A DNA stretch of 64,000 nucleotides from Xylocopa sonorina. Its lineage: Eukaryota > Arthropoda > Insecta > Hymenoptera > Apidae. The notes below the pieces were generated by a model that saw nothing but the letters and a program-made list of their open reading frames with translations, was not told the origin of the DNA and did not search any database. The position numbers and the translations under genes are program-made. The stretch covers positions 4,182,001 to 4,246,000 of the forward strand of contig NC_135195.1 in NCBI RefSeq assembly GCF_050948175.1, given 5' to 3'. Shown piece by piece: positions 51,702-64,000 of the stretch; positions within the stretch are counted from its first letter, which is position 1, and every line of letters starts with the position of its first letter.

Positions 51702-53999
51702 TTTTTACGGGCCAATTTTGGCCTTACGCAATATGGAGATGGCGCGTATGGCCGGTTCTGTTATCCACACGCACGACTGGAAGTCGTTCTATAGTTGTCC
51801 TTTTATATTTAATTGATACGAGATACTCCATTACCAAATTTCTTTAGCAACCAAGTTGCCGTACTTGCGACACATTGATTTTGATACACTTATTCGGAAA
51901 TTTTGTTACGGTCTTAAAAAAATTTGTTAAAATCGGTAATACAAACTTAAATTTGACAACGAATGACAGCGACGCATATGCGGTGTAGCGCAGTAATCAT
52001 ACAAGTTCATTCCAATGCACTAATTCGAATATATGTATATGTGTACACATCTATGCACGTAAAAACATGCAATAAATTAAAGGTACTATAAAATAGTATG
52101 AGAACGTAACATATTATATATGTATGTATGTTACAAATTAACAAACAACCTCTTGGATTTCATACCTTCTGGAACAGTTACCAAATACAACTAACCAATA
52201 AGAAATAAGGTCACTAGATAATGATAACATACATATAGTCATAATTTAGGCAAAATATTAAGAATACAGCCAAAATATAAATTTATATAGCCCGACATTC
52301 AGACGATTATAACTAAAAGTTTTAAGGAACTCTTCCTAGCAAAAAATATTATTTATATGTTAAATATATAGTAAGATGAAATGTCGAAGAGTTAACATAA
52401 ATAATTAGATATATGATATATTCAAAATAGCTATTTTGAAAATCCTAGGATTACTTTGAATAATGTAATATTTGGGACGTGATCATTTATGTTATTTAAA
52501 AATAATATTTTAATAAATTCAAGGAATTTTTATCATTATTCGGAAACAATGTAAATTGTATTGTGTTTTCAGTTATTTCTGTAGAACAAAGAACACTCAG
52601 ACAAGATTATTTATCGACATTTATACAACCTTCACGAAATTCAAGGTGGACAACAATGAGTCACATTATGTCCAAAGAAGACTGTCGAACACCTTGAAAT
52701 TTTTCAAGTATATTGTATCATCATATCGTTGTTATATGATTAAAAATTATACTAACCATAGCACGCATCGAAATTTATCATTGAATCATTTTATACTGCT
52801 TTATATACATAAGCATTAGTTATATATACAAATATCTACTACTATTTATAAAGTATCGTTTTAAACTTTCCAATTGCACATGAAATTATTCACAATATTA
52901 TTGCATTAACTAAGTATTCTTACCTATATATGTATAATTATTCCTGTTAATTATTTTAAATAAAATTTATATCCACGTACCATCAAGATACGTACATGCA
53001 TAAAAGATAACATTGGGCGAAATTTATCAAGAAAAAAATACAATATATAGAGGACGCTACTGCTTAAAAAGTAAATATACGCCTAACTTCACTGTTAAAC
53101 ATCAACCTAAAAAGTTATGTATACATACAGTTATTTGGAACAAAATTGATTTATCAGTATGACTGTTTAAATATGAAACTGTTGATAAATTTTGAGCCAA
53201 AATATGAACTGTGTTATGATGAACGTTGAAACATTTTGGTGAAACCAAAGTCAGATAAGATATTTACGCATTCCTACTTCGAAAGTGTAAATACACATTT
53301 TTAATTAAGTTACGAGTCATTAAACGTATAATTAAGTCCGATGAAAGCACTTTCGTATCGTTACTATAAATGATTAAACAGTAGAAGAGGGTTCTCGTAT
53401 AATATCGCAGGTTTACTATTGTTTGTAAACAGATCAGTACATACATACATATGTGTTCTATTTGATTCAAAAATATGATCACCTATTAAAAAAAATATTT
53501 TGCGAAATATATACGTACATATTATTAAGTTGTAATGTTATATATTTAGAAAGCACGCGTTTATAACAAGTGCTTTTTTTATAATCAAATAATATAATAA
53601 TTGTGATAAGCTATTTTAAAAACAATAAAAGGATAAGATCAATATATTAAAATTTATATAAATGTTATTTATTATTTAATTAAATAAAACACTATATGTA
53701 CAATACTTTTATATTAAATATAATTGATAAAATGTATAGTTAAACAAACAGTATCAATTGAAGACAAATAAGAAGTAATGTAATATCACACAGCAACTAT
53801 TATAGGTCACGTGTACATTTAATACTGGATTGTTAGAAATAAAAATATTTATCAGTTCTTTAAAATCAAGCAGGAAGGACTGTTCTTATATGTACCTTCT
53901 GGATGTTCTTTTTATAGACAAAGTTTGACCTCCTTCTCTTCAGTCACCATTGCATTCAACTACCAGCTGCTTCTGAGTACAGATCATGCTACAATAAAA
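51702..53999. other. AIFM1 promoter region and intergenic DNA
   Basis: About 2.3 kb, AT-rich, between divergent AIFM1 and TCP11L1. No coding exon is supported. A candidate leader exon for the rightward gene may start after an acceptor-like CCTTCTCTTCAG ending at about 53942. Confidence 0.4.
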
Positions 54000-54020
54000 T
54001 AGTTGAATTGAACATTAATC

Positions 54021-54481
54021 ATGCCAGATAGGTATATTTTTTATTTATATATATTTAATTATATATTCAATATTATATATACAAGTATGTAATTTCTATA
54101 TTCTGTTGTTTAATTATGAATACTTTCCATTTATAGATGAATTTTATGCTCCCTTGTATCTTTAAAGCCAAAATTAAGTTCTACAGATTATATTTCATTC
54201 TGAAAAATATTTTATTATATACAATATTTATCAAATTACATTTGGATTAGAGAAAAATTGTTGATATTAAAATTGTACATTAAATTGTTTTTTATACTGT
54301 TTGAGTAAATTTTATATGTTTTTAAATAAAGTTAAACATAAGTAAAATGTCATTTTGTTAGGAATAAAGTTTTGGTTGGCGTTGGAATAATATGGAGTAT
54401 TACTCTTTGCTGTTTCATCATTAGTCGCAAACTTCCAGGATCTGTGACATTATTAAATTTTATTCCTGGTATTTTTTTTTG
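54021..54481 (+). CDS. Candidate upstream coding exons, in frame with TCP11L1
   Basis: ATG CCA GAT AG at 54021-54031 is followed by the donor GTATAT. The acceptor TTGTTAG leads into 54362-54481, and the donor GTCAGT there splices in phase to 54752, just before the annotated TCP11L1 start. The joined 47-residue extension is hydrophobic: one likely membrane helix, VLVGVGIIWSITLCCFII, and a second, shorter hydrophobic segment ending FIPGIFFW. If the last donor is not used, the frame continues to a stop at about 54511 and gives a stand-alone 53-residue membrane micropeptide. Either reading needs transcript evidence. I recognise no known family. Confidence 0.4.
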
Positions 54482-54761
54482 GTCAGTGTGCCTTTGTGTA
54501 ATGAATTGTTAATTTCTATTCACGTAACTGTTTGTTAATTGTAGTATGTTACAAACATTACAACATAATTATGTTACTAATTAAATAATATTAAATATGG
54601 TATTTATTCAATGATTGATTAATAACATCATTTTATTGCTTGGGTTTCTTATAATATTGTGTGTGCTTTTATTAATATTATCATGTCAATAATAGTTCTT
54701 ATTTGTATATTTTTGTTACCATTAATTTTAATAATATGTATTGTAATATAGGAATAAAAAA

Positions 54762-56747
54762 ATGGACAATGATGAAGGAAAAAAATGTGATCTGAATGAA
54801 GGGAGTACATCCATGCCTGTAAGCCGTCATTCTGATTCTCATACTGAGGTTGTTGAAGAAAATGCAAAGGGGTAAATTATATGATTCATCTTTTAATTTA
54901 CTTACTAGTGACTGATTTGTTTAATCTTGTATTAATAGCTTTTGTAATTAAACACATATTATACAGACAAAAAGCATCAGATTTTATGATAGGTGGATTA
55001 GTAGGAGCATCACCTCCCAAATTCGTTTCCCTTGAAGAAATTATAAAAGCCGCGAACGGCATGAAGAATATGGCACTAGCACATGAAATTGCAGTGGATA
55101 AAAATTTTCAATTACAAAAACTTGAACCTGACGATGGTACAGTTCACAGAAAAGTAAAAGAAATTATGCATAAAGCCTTTTGGAACTTGTTAGCAGAACA
55201 ATTAGCTGAAGATCCTCCAAATTATACCCAAGCATTGGTTTTATTAAAGGAGATTAAAGAAGTAATATATTTATATAGGGATTTCATAAAACAGTATATA
55301 ATTTATATTTAATAAATTTCCTTTTCCTGTAGACATTGGATGAATTAGTGTTACCACATCATGCGAAAATTCGCGAAAATTTAAATGAAGTACTTGATGT
55401 AGATTTAATTAAACAACAAGCAGAGAATGGTGTCTTGGATTTCCATCATTATGCACAATATGTGATTTCAATTATGAGTAAAGTTTGTGCACCAGTAAGA
55501 GATGAAAAAATTCAAGAACTTAGCCAAAAAACAGATGTTATTGAAGTATTCAAAGGCATAATGGAAGTATTGCAATTGATGCGACTTGACCTAGCAAACT
55601 TCACTATTACTATGATGAGACCAAATATAATTGCATCGAGTATTGAGTATGAAAAAGCAAAGTTCGCCGAGTTCTTAAAAGTTAATACAAACGGTCTGCA
55701 ATTTACCGAAAAATGGTTGTTAAGGCATTTCGATTCAACAAAAGTTACAAGCAATTCATCTGACATTAATGCTGTACGTCAGCTCACACACTGTCTTTTA
55801 ACCGATGCGTATCTCGATCTTTTAGAATGGGACTTCAATCCAGATGCAGAAGTACGTATATTAGTAGTATAGACTATATAATACATTTTCATACAAACTT
55901 CATCAATATGTTATACAAAAAGATTTATGGGATATCCTGTACAATCATATTTAAATTTCATCTATTAATAATAATGTACATTTGATTGTGCTCTGTTTTA
56001 CAGACTTTAATGCTTGATCAGGGTAGATTATTGGAAATGCGCGATAAAACTAATAGATTAAGCATTATAGGTTCTGTAATATTGCTAGTGAACAACACAG
56101 TAGGTGCACCAATTCATGGAGTATCAAACTTTAAGAAGAATATTAAACAACATCTTAATGTGCTATTAGAATCTGTACATTCAAATAAGTATGTTTATAA
56201 TAGTATGTCTATGTATAAGTAATAAACTCATATATTCAACTTTTATATAAATTACTGATAGGGATTTGGAAACTGTAATACCAAATATTGTATTGCAAGT
56301 GAAAATAGACTTAAAAGCAACATTAGAAGATATTGGTGCTGCTCCCATATCTCCAGAGATAGAAACATTATTAGAAGGGCAAATAATGGATCTTATCAAT
56401 CCAGAACATAAAATCAGACATCTTATAAGTCAGTATTGCATATAATATCTATCAATTTTAATTTTCCTTTTTTTTTATTTACTTTGCATATTACTCTAGA
56501 TTTACGAATACGACAATTTTTGCAAAAGATTATATTATCTCAATCTGTGGCACCGCAACAAGTACCACCAGGATTATCATCGCTTCAAGAAGAATTAACA
56601 GCAATAGCTGCCCAATTTTTAATACTTATTTCTCATAATCGAAGCGTATTTGGAGAATATTATCAAGAAATAATTACTAATGCACTTATTAAAAAGGAAA
56701 CTGAGAATAATAAAGATGCAGGTGGAGTTCATAGCATGGAGTTATAA
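54762..56747 (+). CDS. TCP11L1: T-complex protein 11-like protein 1
   Basis: Six exons join in frame: 54762-54871, 54967-55261, 55333-55851, 56004-56188, 56262-56428 and 56500-56747, giving 507 residues, almost exactly the vertebrate length (about 509). Diagnostic readings are PPKFVSLEEIIKAANG, NMALAHEIAVDKNFQL, VKEIMHKAFWNLLAEQL, VLDVDLIKQQAENGVLDF and VCAPVRDEKI. The Tcp11 domain is helical and its molecular role is poorly known; family members bind PKA regulatory subunits or microtubules in other animals. The first coding exon begins after the acceptor TAATATAG, ten bases before the ATG. Those ten bases are in frame with two upstream exons (separate entry), so the true start may be further left. 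Confidence 0.93.
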
Positions 56748-57892
56748 AAAGAAGGAAAAAATTTTTAACCAAGCTTTGTAAGGGTAACATTTGTGTTCAT
56801 AAAATGGCACATTAATTAAAAAATAAGTGATACGTATATATTAAAATAACAGTTCATTTGTGTTTTCATAATTTACGTGTTTTAACAAAAAGTAGAAAAA
56901 TATAAACTAAGAGTATATAAATAACAATGTTGTATAGGAAATATTCTGATACTAATATAAATTATAATTAATATAATTATAACAATGAGAGTAAAAAGAT
57001 ACTTTTATGAGAGCAAAAAGAAACAGCAAAACTGTATGTTTATATAACTTACAAGTACTAATTGATTTGTATGCGTAGTTCTAATATTATGTAAACATTA
57101 TTCCACATATTAAGTTAACTGTAACTTAATTTTCGCCTTCCAGTATTATGACTGGCTATAATGTATTTTTGTATTTGGTGCTTTAATACGTTTTCTAAAT
57201 GTGATTTTAAGCATTATAGTCGAACTAATATGTAACATATATTTGTACATAAATGCAAAAATTAAAACAATTTGTAATTAAATTTTATTTCACATTTTAA
57301 AGTAAATGTAATTATTTCGAAATTCCTACAATTTATTTATCTCGTGACTTCATATATTTAAATAACTCTATTTTTTATGAAAATAATACAACATATAATA
57401 TGAATGAATTTTTCATATCAAATGACAAAAATTTCTACCCAAGATATAAACTTATAAGTACGATAATATGTATAATTTGTTTATACGATTTTACCGTATA
57501 AAAAAAATAAATTATTTATGAAAAAAATTATCCAACATAATATCCAACAAAATAATATCGAATAAATTCAAGTTAGTATTGCCAAATTAACTGACGCAAT
57601 ACCAAAATCGTAGTGCCTCGGAATAAATAAAGTTTAGTAATTTTATTAAAACTGAGATTTATACATGAACGAGCCTTAACTTATAAGACCATGATAGATT
57701 CAAAAGGATTAAAGAGGACCCAATAGTTGAAATAGAATCACAAATGTCACAGAGATTATGCGGCTTTGGTCAAACGAAAATATATGTATGCAATTCATTA
57801 CTATGTACTTACTTGTAACATGTTGGAAAGATATCAGACTTTGGATTCTTGTAGGCATAGTCATGTTGGTATTTATTATCATGTAGTTTCTA
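56748..57892. other. Convergent intergenic DNA, TCP11L1 and RTEL1 3' UTRs
   Basis: 1.1 kb, strongly AT-rich. An RTEL1 poly(A) signal in minus orientation (TTTATT on plus) is at 57872-57877, 16 bases past its stop. No gene is seen. Confidence 0.5.
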
Positions 57893-60800
57893 TTATATAC
57901 AGTGGTCCTCAAATGCACGAACATGTTGCTTTTTTAAAAAATGTTTAAATCCTGAAAATTTTGTATTAAGATTTATAAATGCAATCAAATTTTACTATAT
58001 TGTAATACATAAAACATACCTGTAAATAAATGATGTGATCCTTTATTTGACGAGAATAAATTCTGAAGTATTTTTAATAGTTCGTCAAAATTACCTGTTT
58101 TTGTATAATCTTGTATCATTTTTGCAAATATTTTATAATCAGCTTCTGATAGAGAGCGTTTTACCTAAAGATGTATATTCCATAATTAAACATTTTAAAT
58201 GTAATTAAATAGAAGTCGTATTCATAAATGTATAGATATTATTATAGGATACCACAGTATATAATGATACAGATGGGTAACTTCCTACTTACTTCTTTCA
58301 AATATGCCTTTCCTAAAGCTTTTTTATCAGTATCACTATTAGTTTCTCCGAATGCTTGTTCAGAACTTGCAGGATGGTCTTTATATTCCGCATTTGTAGA
58401 TGAAGAAGTTGAAGGATTAGATAAGTGTTCATTGAATTCTACTGGTAACATTTTTATCTTTCTTCTTTTTGCAGCTGGTTCATTGGTATTTTTTGTTAAT
58501 TCACAAGTGGTATAATTCTTTTTTAATTTGCAATCACTAAAATTAATTACAGGCTTTGCCTGTGTTTCTAAAAGTTCAAATAAATTTTTTTTCTTTGTTT
58601 CAGTCAATTTTTGTTTTTTATCATCTTCATTAACATAAGAATCAATATCAAAAGTATCATCAGTCCGAGGTATTTCAAGTTGTTTCGAAGTTATCCCCGT
58701 GCGGGACACAGTTGTGTCAAATGATGCTGAAGTCGCTGGTAATGAAATGCAACTATTTACGGATGACATACCAGCGATATTCGGTTGTGGAAACTGAAAA
58801 TAATTATATAATATAACAATATTAAATTATATTTTCTTGTTTTTGTATATTAAACTTGTATTATACTATTTTTGTAAATTAAACTCACAGTGTACTGTGC
58901 ATATTTAAAAAAATCTTTTAACTCTTTTATAATAACACCAAACTGAGAGAAACTTTTTATGTAGGGTCTAAGCCAAGCAGATAGATGTTTTTTAAAATTT
59001 GGATTGTCAAATCGGCAATCACAAAGAATAATAGCTCCGTAATCACTTTTATGACGTATTATGCGGCCAATAGCTTGATTAACGGCTCGTGACGCTTCAA
59101 GCTGATACCATTGTTGACCAGACAAAGCCTAGAAAGCAATAAAATGTAATGTATACAAAAGTCAATATATTTAAAGAATATTTATTATCTTGACATAATC
59201 CGAAATTTTAATTACCTCCTTATCTTCTTTTCGCATTTCTTCTAAATATCGTTGTTTTAGTATAACTCTAGGATCTTTTAGAGGTGGAAATGGAAGACCT
59301 GTGATTAATACAGCTCTTCCATTTGCATTAGCAAAATCAAGTCCTTCACTCACTTTACCTCTACAAACTGCCATAAAAATAGCTCCTTTACAGGAAGGAT
59401 CTCTGATTTTTTCATAATATTCAGTCATAACACTTATAAAACCGTCTTTATACTGTGGTTCCACATATATAGGCTGATAAATGTAAATAAACAATTTCAT
59501 CATCTTTATCTGCATATACAGTCATCTTTATATAGTAGATACTAAAAATAATTACTTTACGATCTGCAATTTTAGTCCACAAACCTGCATGTTGCCATTC
59601 TTCTTTACACTTTTTCATTATTGGATATGAAGGAAAGAAAACTAGGATGCCATGTGGAATGAGACAACTGAAATTAAATATTGTTCGTCCAAGAGATGCT
59701 ATGTACTTTGGATCATTTCTAAAACACAAATGAAACATGTTAAATAGTGTATAAGTATATTACTTATTTAAATGATTTACGATACAATTATATTTAACAC
59801 ATTATATTAAAATATCAATTTAACAAAAACTAAATGTACAATGTTTCTATTATAAACTATGGATATTATACATGATATGTTGAATAGAAGTACCTTGTGT
59901 TAAAAGAAGAATTTAATGAATAACCATCAGGACCTTGACTGAGAATACTGATACAAACTTGGTCTCTTTTTATAACATGTGGATTTTCTAGTTGAACTTC
60001 AATTGATATGCCAAGTTCAGATATGAAAGGCTTCAAAGGAGATAGTGTACCACTTGTTAATATAACTGAACGCACACCTTGCTCCATTAATTGTTGCATA
60101 CTTAATTATTGTAATTAGTATACCAATTTATCAATATAATGCATTTATAACTAAATAGGAACTAATAGAATAAAGATTTACCTAAATCCAGGACTAAAAC
60201 ACCAATAACTGATGACTTTTCCTTCATTTTTTGAAATTACTTTTTTCGTTTCCCAAGCATCATTTTTTTTAGCTTTTTTTGATTCTTCTAATTGAATATA
60301 TACTTTATAGCATTGTTTAATCCTATCCCTGCGGCGCACACTGTTACCACTGAATACTGTCCTTAATAGATCGCTAAATTTTTGAAGTGAATTACCCTTT
60401 CTTGCAAATGGAGAAGTACTTGTAGTTGTTAGATACATAACAATTTTCTCCAACTTCTCTATAACAAGTTGTTCTTTTCCATGTGTTATCTATTAAAATA
60501 CATTTATTGTTATAATTTATTTATTATTATCATTTTTGATTTATTTACTTGTGCTTTCTCCAGTAATTCAAAAATGTATCCACCAGGATGTGTATCTCCT
60601 TCATCACGTTTTACAATTGATATGGCATCAATAGCTTTTTCCAATTCTAAGAACATAGCTTTTAAAATACACAAATCATCTGCAGTAAAATCTTTTTGAA
60701 TATTTGCTGCATTTTCTGCTAAGAAATCATCTTGTTGCTCAATATCTTTAGCCATGTCTTCCATTACAGTTGTTATTTCATCAATGCACATTGCAATATC

Positions 60801-61906
60801 TGTGCTACATATCTACAAAAGTTTTATTTAAAATAATTAATTACTTATGTCTCATATGGTTTCTAAATTTGTTTTAATCCAATATTGTGATGCACTGTTA
60901 TTATATTATATACTGTCAATGTACTACCTGTAATGATGCTGCTTCTTCACAAACTTTCTCGATATTATGTGCCTCATCCAAGAGAATGATATTGTTCTGT
61001 AAATCTATGCCTTGCGTTCTTCGCGATTTTGCATCTAATAAATAATTGTATGGCATAAAGGTGATATCTGCATTCTGCTTAAGTTCCCTGGATAAAAAAT
61101 ATGGACAACACTTGAACTTTTGTCCAGCTTTTACCAAATCCTCTATATCAAGTACTTCTTGTTTAAAAAGGGGGTCATCCTTCCTGAAAAATTTATTTCC
61201 TTATCAGTGCATTAACAAACAACATTTTATTAAAACCTTCAAATATTAATAACAGAATTATTCACCTTGTTTCAACATTATTATAATAGAAACATGTTCT
61301 AGATTTAACTTTAGAGTGACACATATGTATTTTATTAGAACTGTTTATTTCTTTAGAGACTTCTGGATGAATACAAAGTTGATCTCTAGAACCTATCACA
61401 GCCGTACTAACATGTTTGTACGAAGTTCTTTTCAATTCTTGCATCGCTTGTGAAAGCTGAGAATGTGTTCTGGATGCATAGATAATCTTGGGCGCTGACC
61501 AATTGAAGCTAGTAGACGGTTCAGAATCCCCAGTGCCTTCTTTGAGTCCACTGTTCAATTGTTTAAAAAAATGCCCACCAAAATTTGGTTTATCAATAGC
61601 ACCGACTAATGATTGGGCTTGTAACTGAGCTTTCTTTGTTAATAACCAACTTAAAGAAGAACACAAAAGACTAAGTGTTTTACCCGTACCTACAGCATTT
61701 TTAATTAATTTTAATATTTTTTTCAATTGTTAATGTAGAAAATAAACAGTAATTGAAAGATCAAATTATATACCAGTTGGAGATTCCAAAACACCATTTT
61801 TACTATTTTGAAGACACTCTATCACTTTTGCCATATATTCTTCTTGTACAGGATACGGTTTAAAAGGGAAACTTATAATAACATTATTAATTGTCACATC
61901 GGGCAT
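57893..61906 (-). CDS. RTEL1: Regulator of telomere elongation helicase 1
   Basis: Twelve exons on the minus strand join in frame: 61906-61774, 61689-61266, 61183-60928, 60812-60549, 60489-60182, 60100-59894, 59718-59556, 59473-59216, 59128-58889, 58793-58293, 58164-58020 and 57951-57893, giving 985 residues. Superfamily 2 XPD-type motifs are intact: FPFKPYPVQEEYM (Q-motif), Walker A ESPTGTGKTLSLL (split by an intron), ASRTHSQLSQ (Ia), DEAH in LLDEAHNIEKV, LTSGTLSP, and motif VI QAIGRIIRHKSDYG. Cysteines in RTCFYY and KCCPYF fit the iron-sulfur cluster. A nuclear signal, AAKRRKIK, lies in exon 10, and a harmonin-like helical segment (SEADYKIFAKMIQDY) ends the protein. It is shorter than vertebrate RTEL1, which carries extra C-terminal domains. 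RTEL1 dismantles D-loops and G-quadruplexes at forks and telomeres. Confidence 0.94.
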
Positions 61907-63389
61907 TGTAGCGTTATAAATGTTCCGAAATATACAAATTAATTACTTTGTAATGTAAAAAATACTTATGGTACAATACGAAGAGGAACACCAAAGTTGC
62001 GCTCCCGCCAAATTCTGAACCCGATGGCTGTTATAACAATCATTTACACATACACATACACATATTTCGATGCTTCGATTTTACACACGATTAATCTTTA
62101 ACTAGCAATAAAGTAACAAGGAAAGATAGTATACGAAAAAATATATATTTTTGTTTTATTGAAGGTAAAAATCATATGTACATAGTTTGTTGAAGATGAC
62201 AAGATTTTTTAACCAATATTTTTTAACATCAAAAAGAAATTAGGTATCATTGAATTATCGGGTAGCTTATTTTGTATAAGAATTTATTTTCAAGTGTTAA
62301 CAGCATATCTGTAAGTGGAATGTTAAGTAAACCTTTTATAAGGTAAGAAAGTAGGGATCTCGAGATTAGGTTAATCGTACGTCAGCTAATTTAGTAGCTG
62401 GTCGAGTGCTGCAAAAGTGGTTCTTAATTTTTCTTCGGGTTTGTACATTTTTTCTATATTTTATCCACTCTTTCTGAATAATCTGCAAGTACATTTCCGG
62501 TTTTAACACTATAAAAAATTCAAATCTGAAGCAGTAAAACACTTTAAACCTAATATATATTTCAAAATTGCAATGGGGTCATCGGTCAACGACCTTTGAA
62601 ACGAGCCATGAAAGATCACTCAGTATTCAGTGACTGAAAAAAATGTTCATATGATACTTGCAACTTCGTGCTTTTACTATTAATACTTTCATTGATGCAA
62701 CTCCAAGTTAAAATTTGGACAGACTTCTAGTATATATTTCAATTTATAATTAAAATAATTAAATTTAACAATACTCTGAAAAAATTAGCTTTAATACAAG
62801 TCAAATGTTCGCAAGTATTTTTTAGGTCACTGTATACACCTGAGATTAAACATGCGCCGATGCGATGGCAAATACATACACTATATATTTGAATAAGTTT
62901 TTACCACGGAATTGTATACTTAACGTCTCTTTTGCTTTTAAAAATGTATTAAACAAAAATTAATTTAAGAAAAGAATATCAAAGAATTAATTTTATTATA
63001 GCTAATTTATTTTAGTAAAATGAAATAGATATTTATAAACGCATAAAAAGAATAAATCTTGAATCAAAGATATTCGATTTTTCTGTGTACTAAGATAAAA
63101 GGTCGTTGTCATACAGATATCTTCGTACATATATACAGCCTATTTTCATCGAGAACTGGTAAAATTGTGACATATGTTGCACTTAGTTAATCAATTTAAA
63201 TATTGGTTATATTATTCAAGAGATTATATATTTTATTTTTATAAAATATTTACCTCTCTTTTTCTCTCTCTCTCTCTTTCTCGCCCTTTTAAATTTTACA
63301 AACTACACTTTTCTGTAACAAATTAAATGAATCCTGCAATTTCATGTTTTTTTTCAGTGTTAAATAAGAAGTTATAACATAAATTTAAA
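61907..63389. other. Divergent region between RTEL1 and glucosamine-6-phosphate isomerase
   Basis: 1.5 kb with both promoters. A GC-richer patch just upstream of RTEL1 (about 61995-62035) and another at 62355-62415 may be leader sequence. It contains a Tc1/mariner-like MITE (separate entry) and a pyrimidine (CT)n tract at about 63254-63283, directly upstream of the isomerase gene. A possible acceptor TTTTTTCAG ends at 63357, before the start codon at 63390. Confidence 0.45.
62628..62832. mobile_element. ~205-bp Tc1/mariner-like MITE
   Basis: The left end CAGTGACTGAAAAAAATGTT matches the inverted right end CAGTGACCTAAAAAATACTT in most positions. The CAGTG start is typical of mariner-like ends. 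A TA follows the right end at 62833. The interior is AT-rich without an open frame. Confidence 0.5.
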
Positions 63390-64000
63390 ATGCGTTTAGT
63401 GATCTGCGATACAGTGGATTATGTGGCAGAATGGTCTGCTAAATATGTTTTAAAAAGAATCAATGATTTTCAACCAAATGAAAATAAATATTTTGTCCTT
63501 GGTCTTCCAACAGGTATGTATACTTTCCTTTTATGTGACACAAAAAATTAACATTTTTTAACGTTGGCTTTATTAACAACTATAATATTGTAATGTAAGT
63601 ATATACAATAATGATCAATTATCTTTTTCCAGGTGGTACACCTTTGGGAATGTATAGAAAACTTATAGAATATTTTAAAGCTGGAAAAATTTCCTTCAAG
63701 TATGTAAAAACCTTCAATATGGATGAATATGTTGATTTACCCAGGGATCATCCAGAATCTTATCATTATTATATGTATAATAATTTCTTTAAACATATAG
63801 ATATAGATCCACAAAATGTGCATATACTTAATGGTAATGCACCAGACCTTGTACAGGAATGTGACAATTTTGAAAAGAAAATTAAAGAAGCTGGTGGTAT
63901 TGAATTATTTATTGGTGGTATGTAAATTTTTTTATATAAAATCATTGGCCGTATATTACATGTATTATCCATTCAATAACAAAGCGTTATTTTTTAGGTA
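63390..64000 (+). CDS. GNPDA: Glucosamine-6-phosphate isomerase (GNPDA), 5' part
   Basis: Exons 63390-63513 and 63633-63917 are complete, and a third begins at 63998 and runs off the window. The first 136 residues are seen. The N-terminus MRLVICDTVDYVAEWSAKYV, the phosphate loop GLPTGGTPLGMYRKLIE, and the catalytic region TFNMDEYVDLPRDHPESYHY with its general-base aspartate are typical. The product deaminates and isomerises glucosamine-6-phosphate to fructose-6-phosphate and ammonia in the cytosol, feeding amino-sugar carbon into glycolysis. A (CT)n tract and an acceptor-like site upstream suggest an untranslated first exon. The two vertebrate paralogs (GNPDA1 and GNPDA2) cannot be told apart from this part. 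Confidence 0.96.

Noticed and set aside
52556..52819. 87-codon frame between AIFM1 and TCP11L1
   Set aside because: No motif, no support from splice sites, isolated in AT-rich intergenic DNA.
57709..57948. Short frames on both strands around the RTEL1 3' end
   Set aside because: The minus reading up to 57951 is the last RTEL1 exon; the remaining frames are shadows or lie past its stop.
1..64000. tRNA, rRNA, CRISPR array or bacterial-type operons
   Set aside because: No cloverleaf with a conserved TTCGA arm, no rRNA motifs, no regularly spaced repeats and no polycistronic layout were seen.

Overview
This is a eukaryotic nuclear window, AT-rich (intergenic DNA especially), with compact genes, many short introns bounded by GT..AG, and no operons, ribosome binding sites, CRISPR arrays or bacterial genes. 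The encoded proteins read as an insect set. I infer a hymenopteran such as a bee from the AT bias, the exon style and the gene content, but the species cannot be fixed from the sequence alone. All names rest on motifs and on remembered family sequences, because no search could be run. Exon boundaries were placed by hand from splice-site consensus and reading-frame continuity.

Layout, left to right. 1-1215 (+): 3' part of the WD-repeat gene WDR70. 2838-3884 (+): a single-coding-exon SLC35G1-like transporter. 6165-7497 (+): TANGO2. 7652-13690 (-): FANCD2 in 16 exons. 14112-16931 (+): VPS33A, divergent from FANCD2 across a 421-base promoter. 17690-24153 (+): Tao kinase with a GC-rich 5' leader. 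24154-31566: a 7.4-kb gap. 31567-33017 (-): NipSnap. 33711-34110: a long inverted repeat. 34646-36670 (-): RpL10A, with a structured intron. 38397-42151 (+): TBCK. 42624-46972 (+): TBC1D32 (broad-minded). 47623-51701 (-): AIFM1. 54762-56747 (+): TCP11L1, with possible upstream coding exons. 57893-61906 (-): RTEL1. 63390-64000 (+): 5' part of glucosamine-6-phosphate isomerase.

The genes do not form one pathway, but there are themes. FANCD2 and RTEL1 act in DNA interstrand-crosslink and replication-fork maintenance. VPS33A, TANGO2, TBCK and TBC1D32 touch membrane traffic and cilia. AIFM1 and NipSnap are mitochondrial. Most genes are complete and intact.

The most interesting non-coding signals are four. 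The second RpL10A intron carries an apparent autoregulatory splicing element: a palindromic hairpin beside a second donor site whose use gives an immediate stop. A nearly perfect 400-bp inverted repeat lies between NipSnap and RpL10A, with a decayed relative 3 kb away. Several short MITE-like elements are present. Two upstream exons would add a hydrophobic N-terminus in frame to TCP11L1. I found no clearly new multi-gene system.
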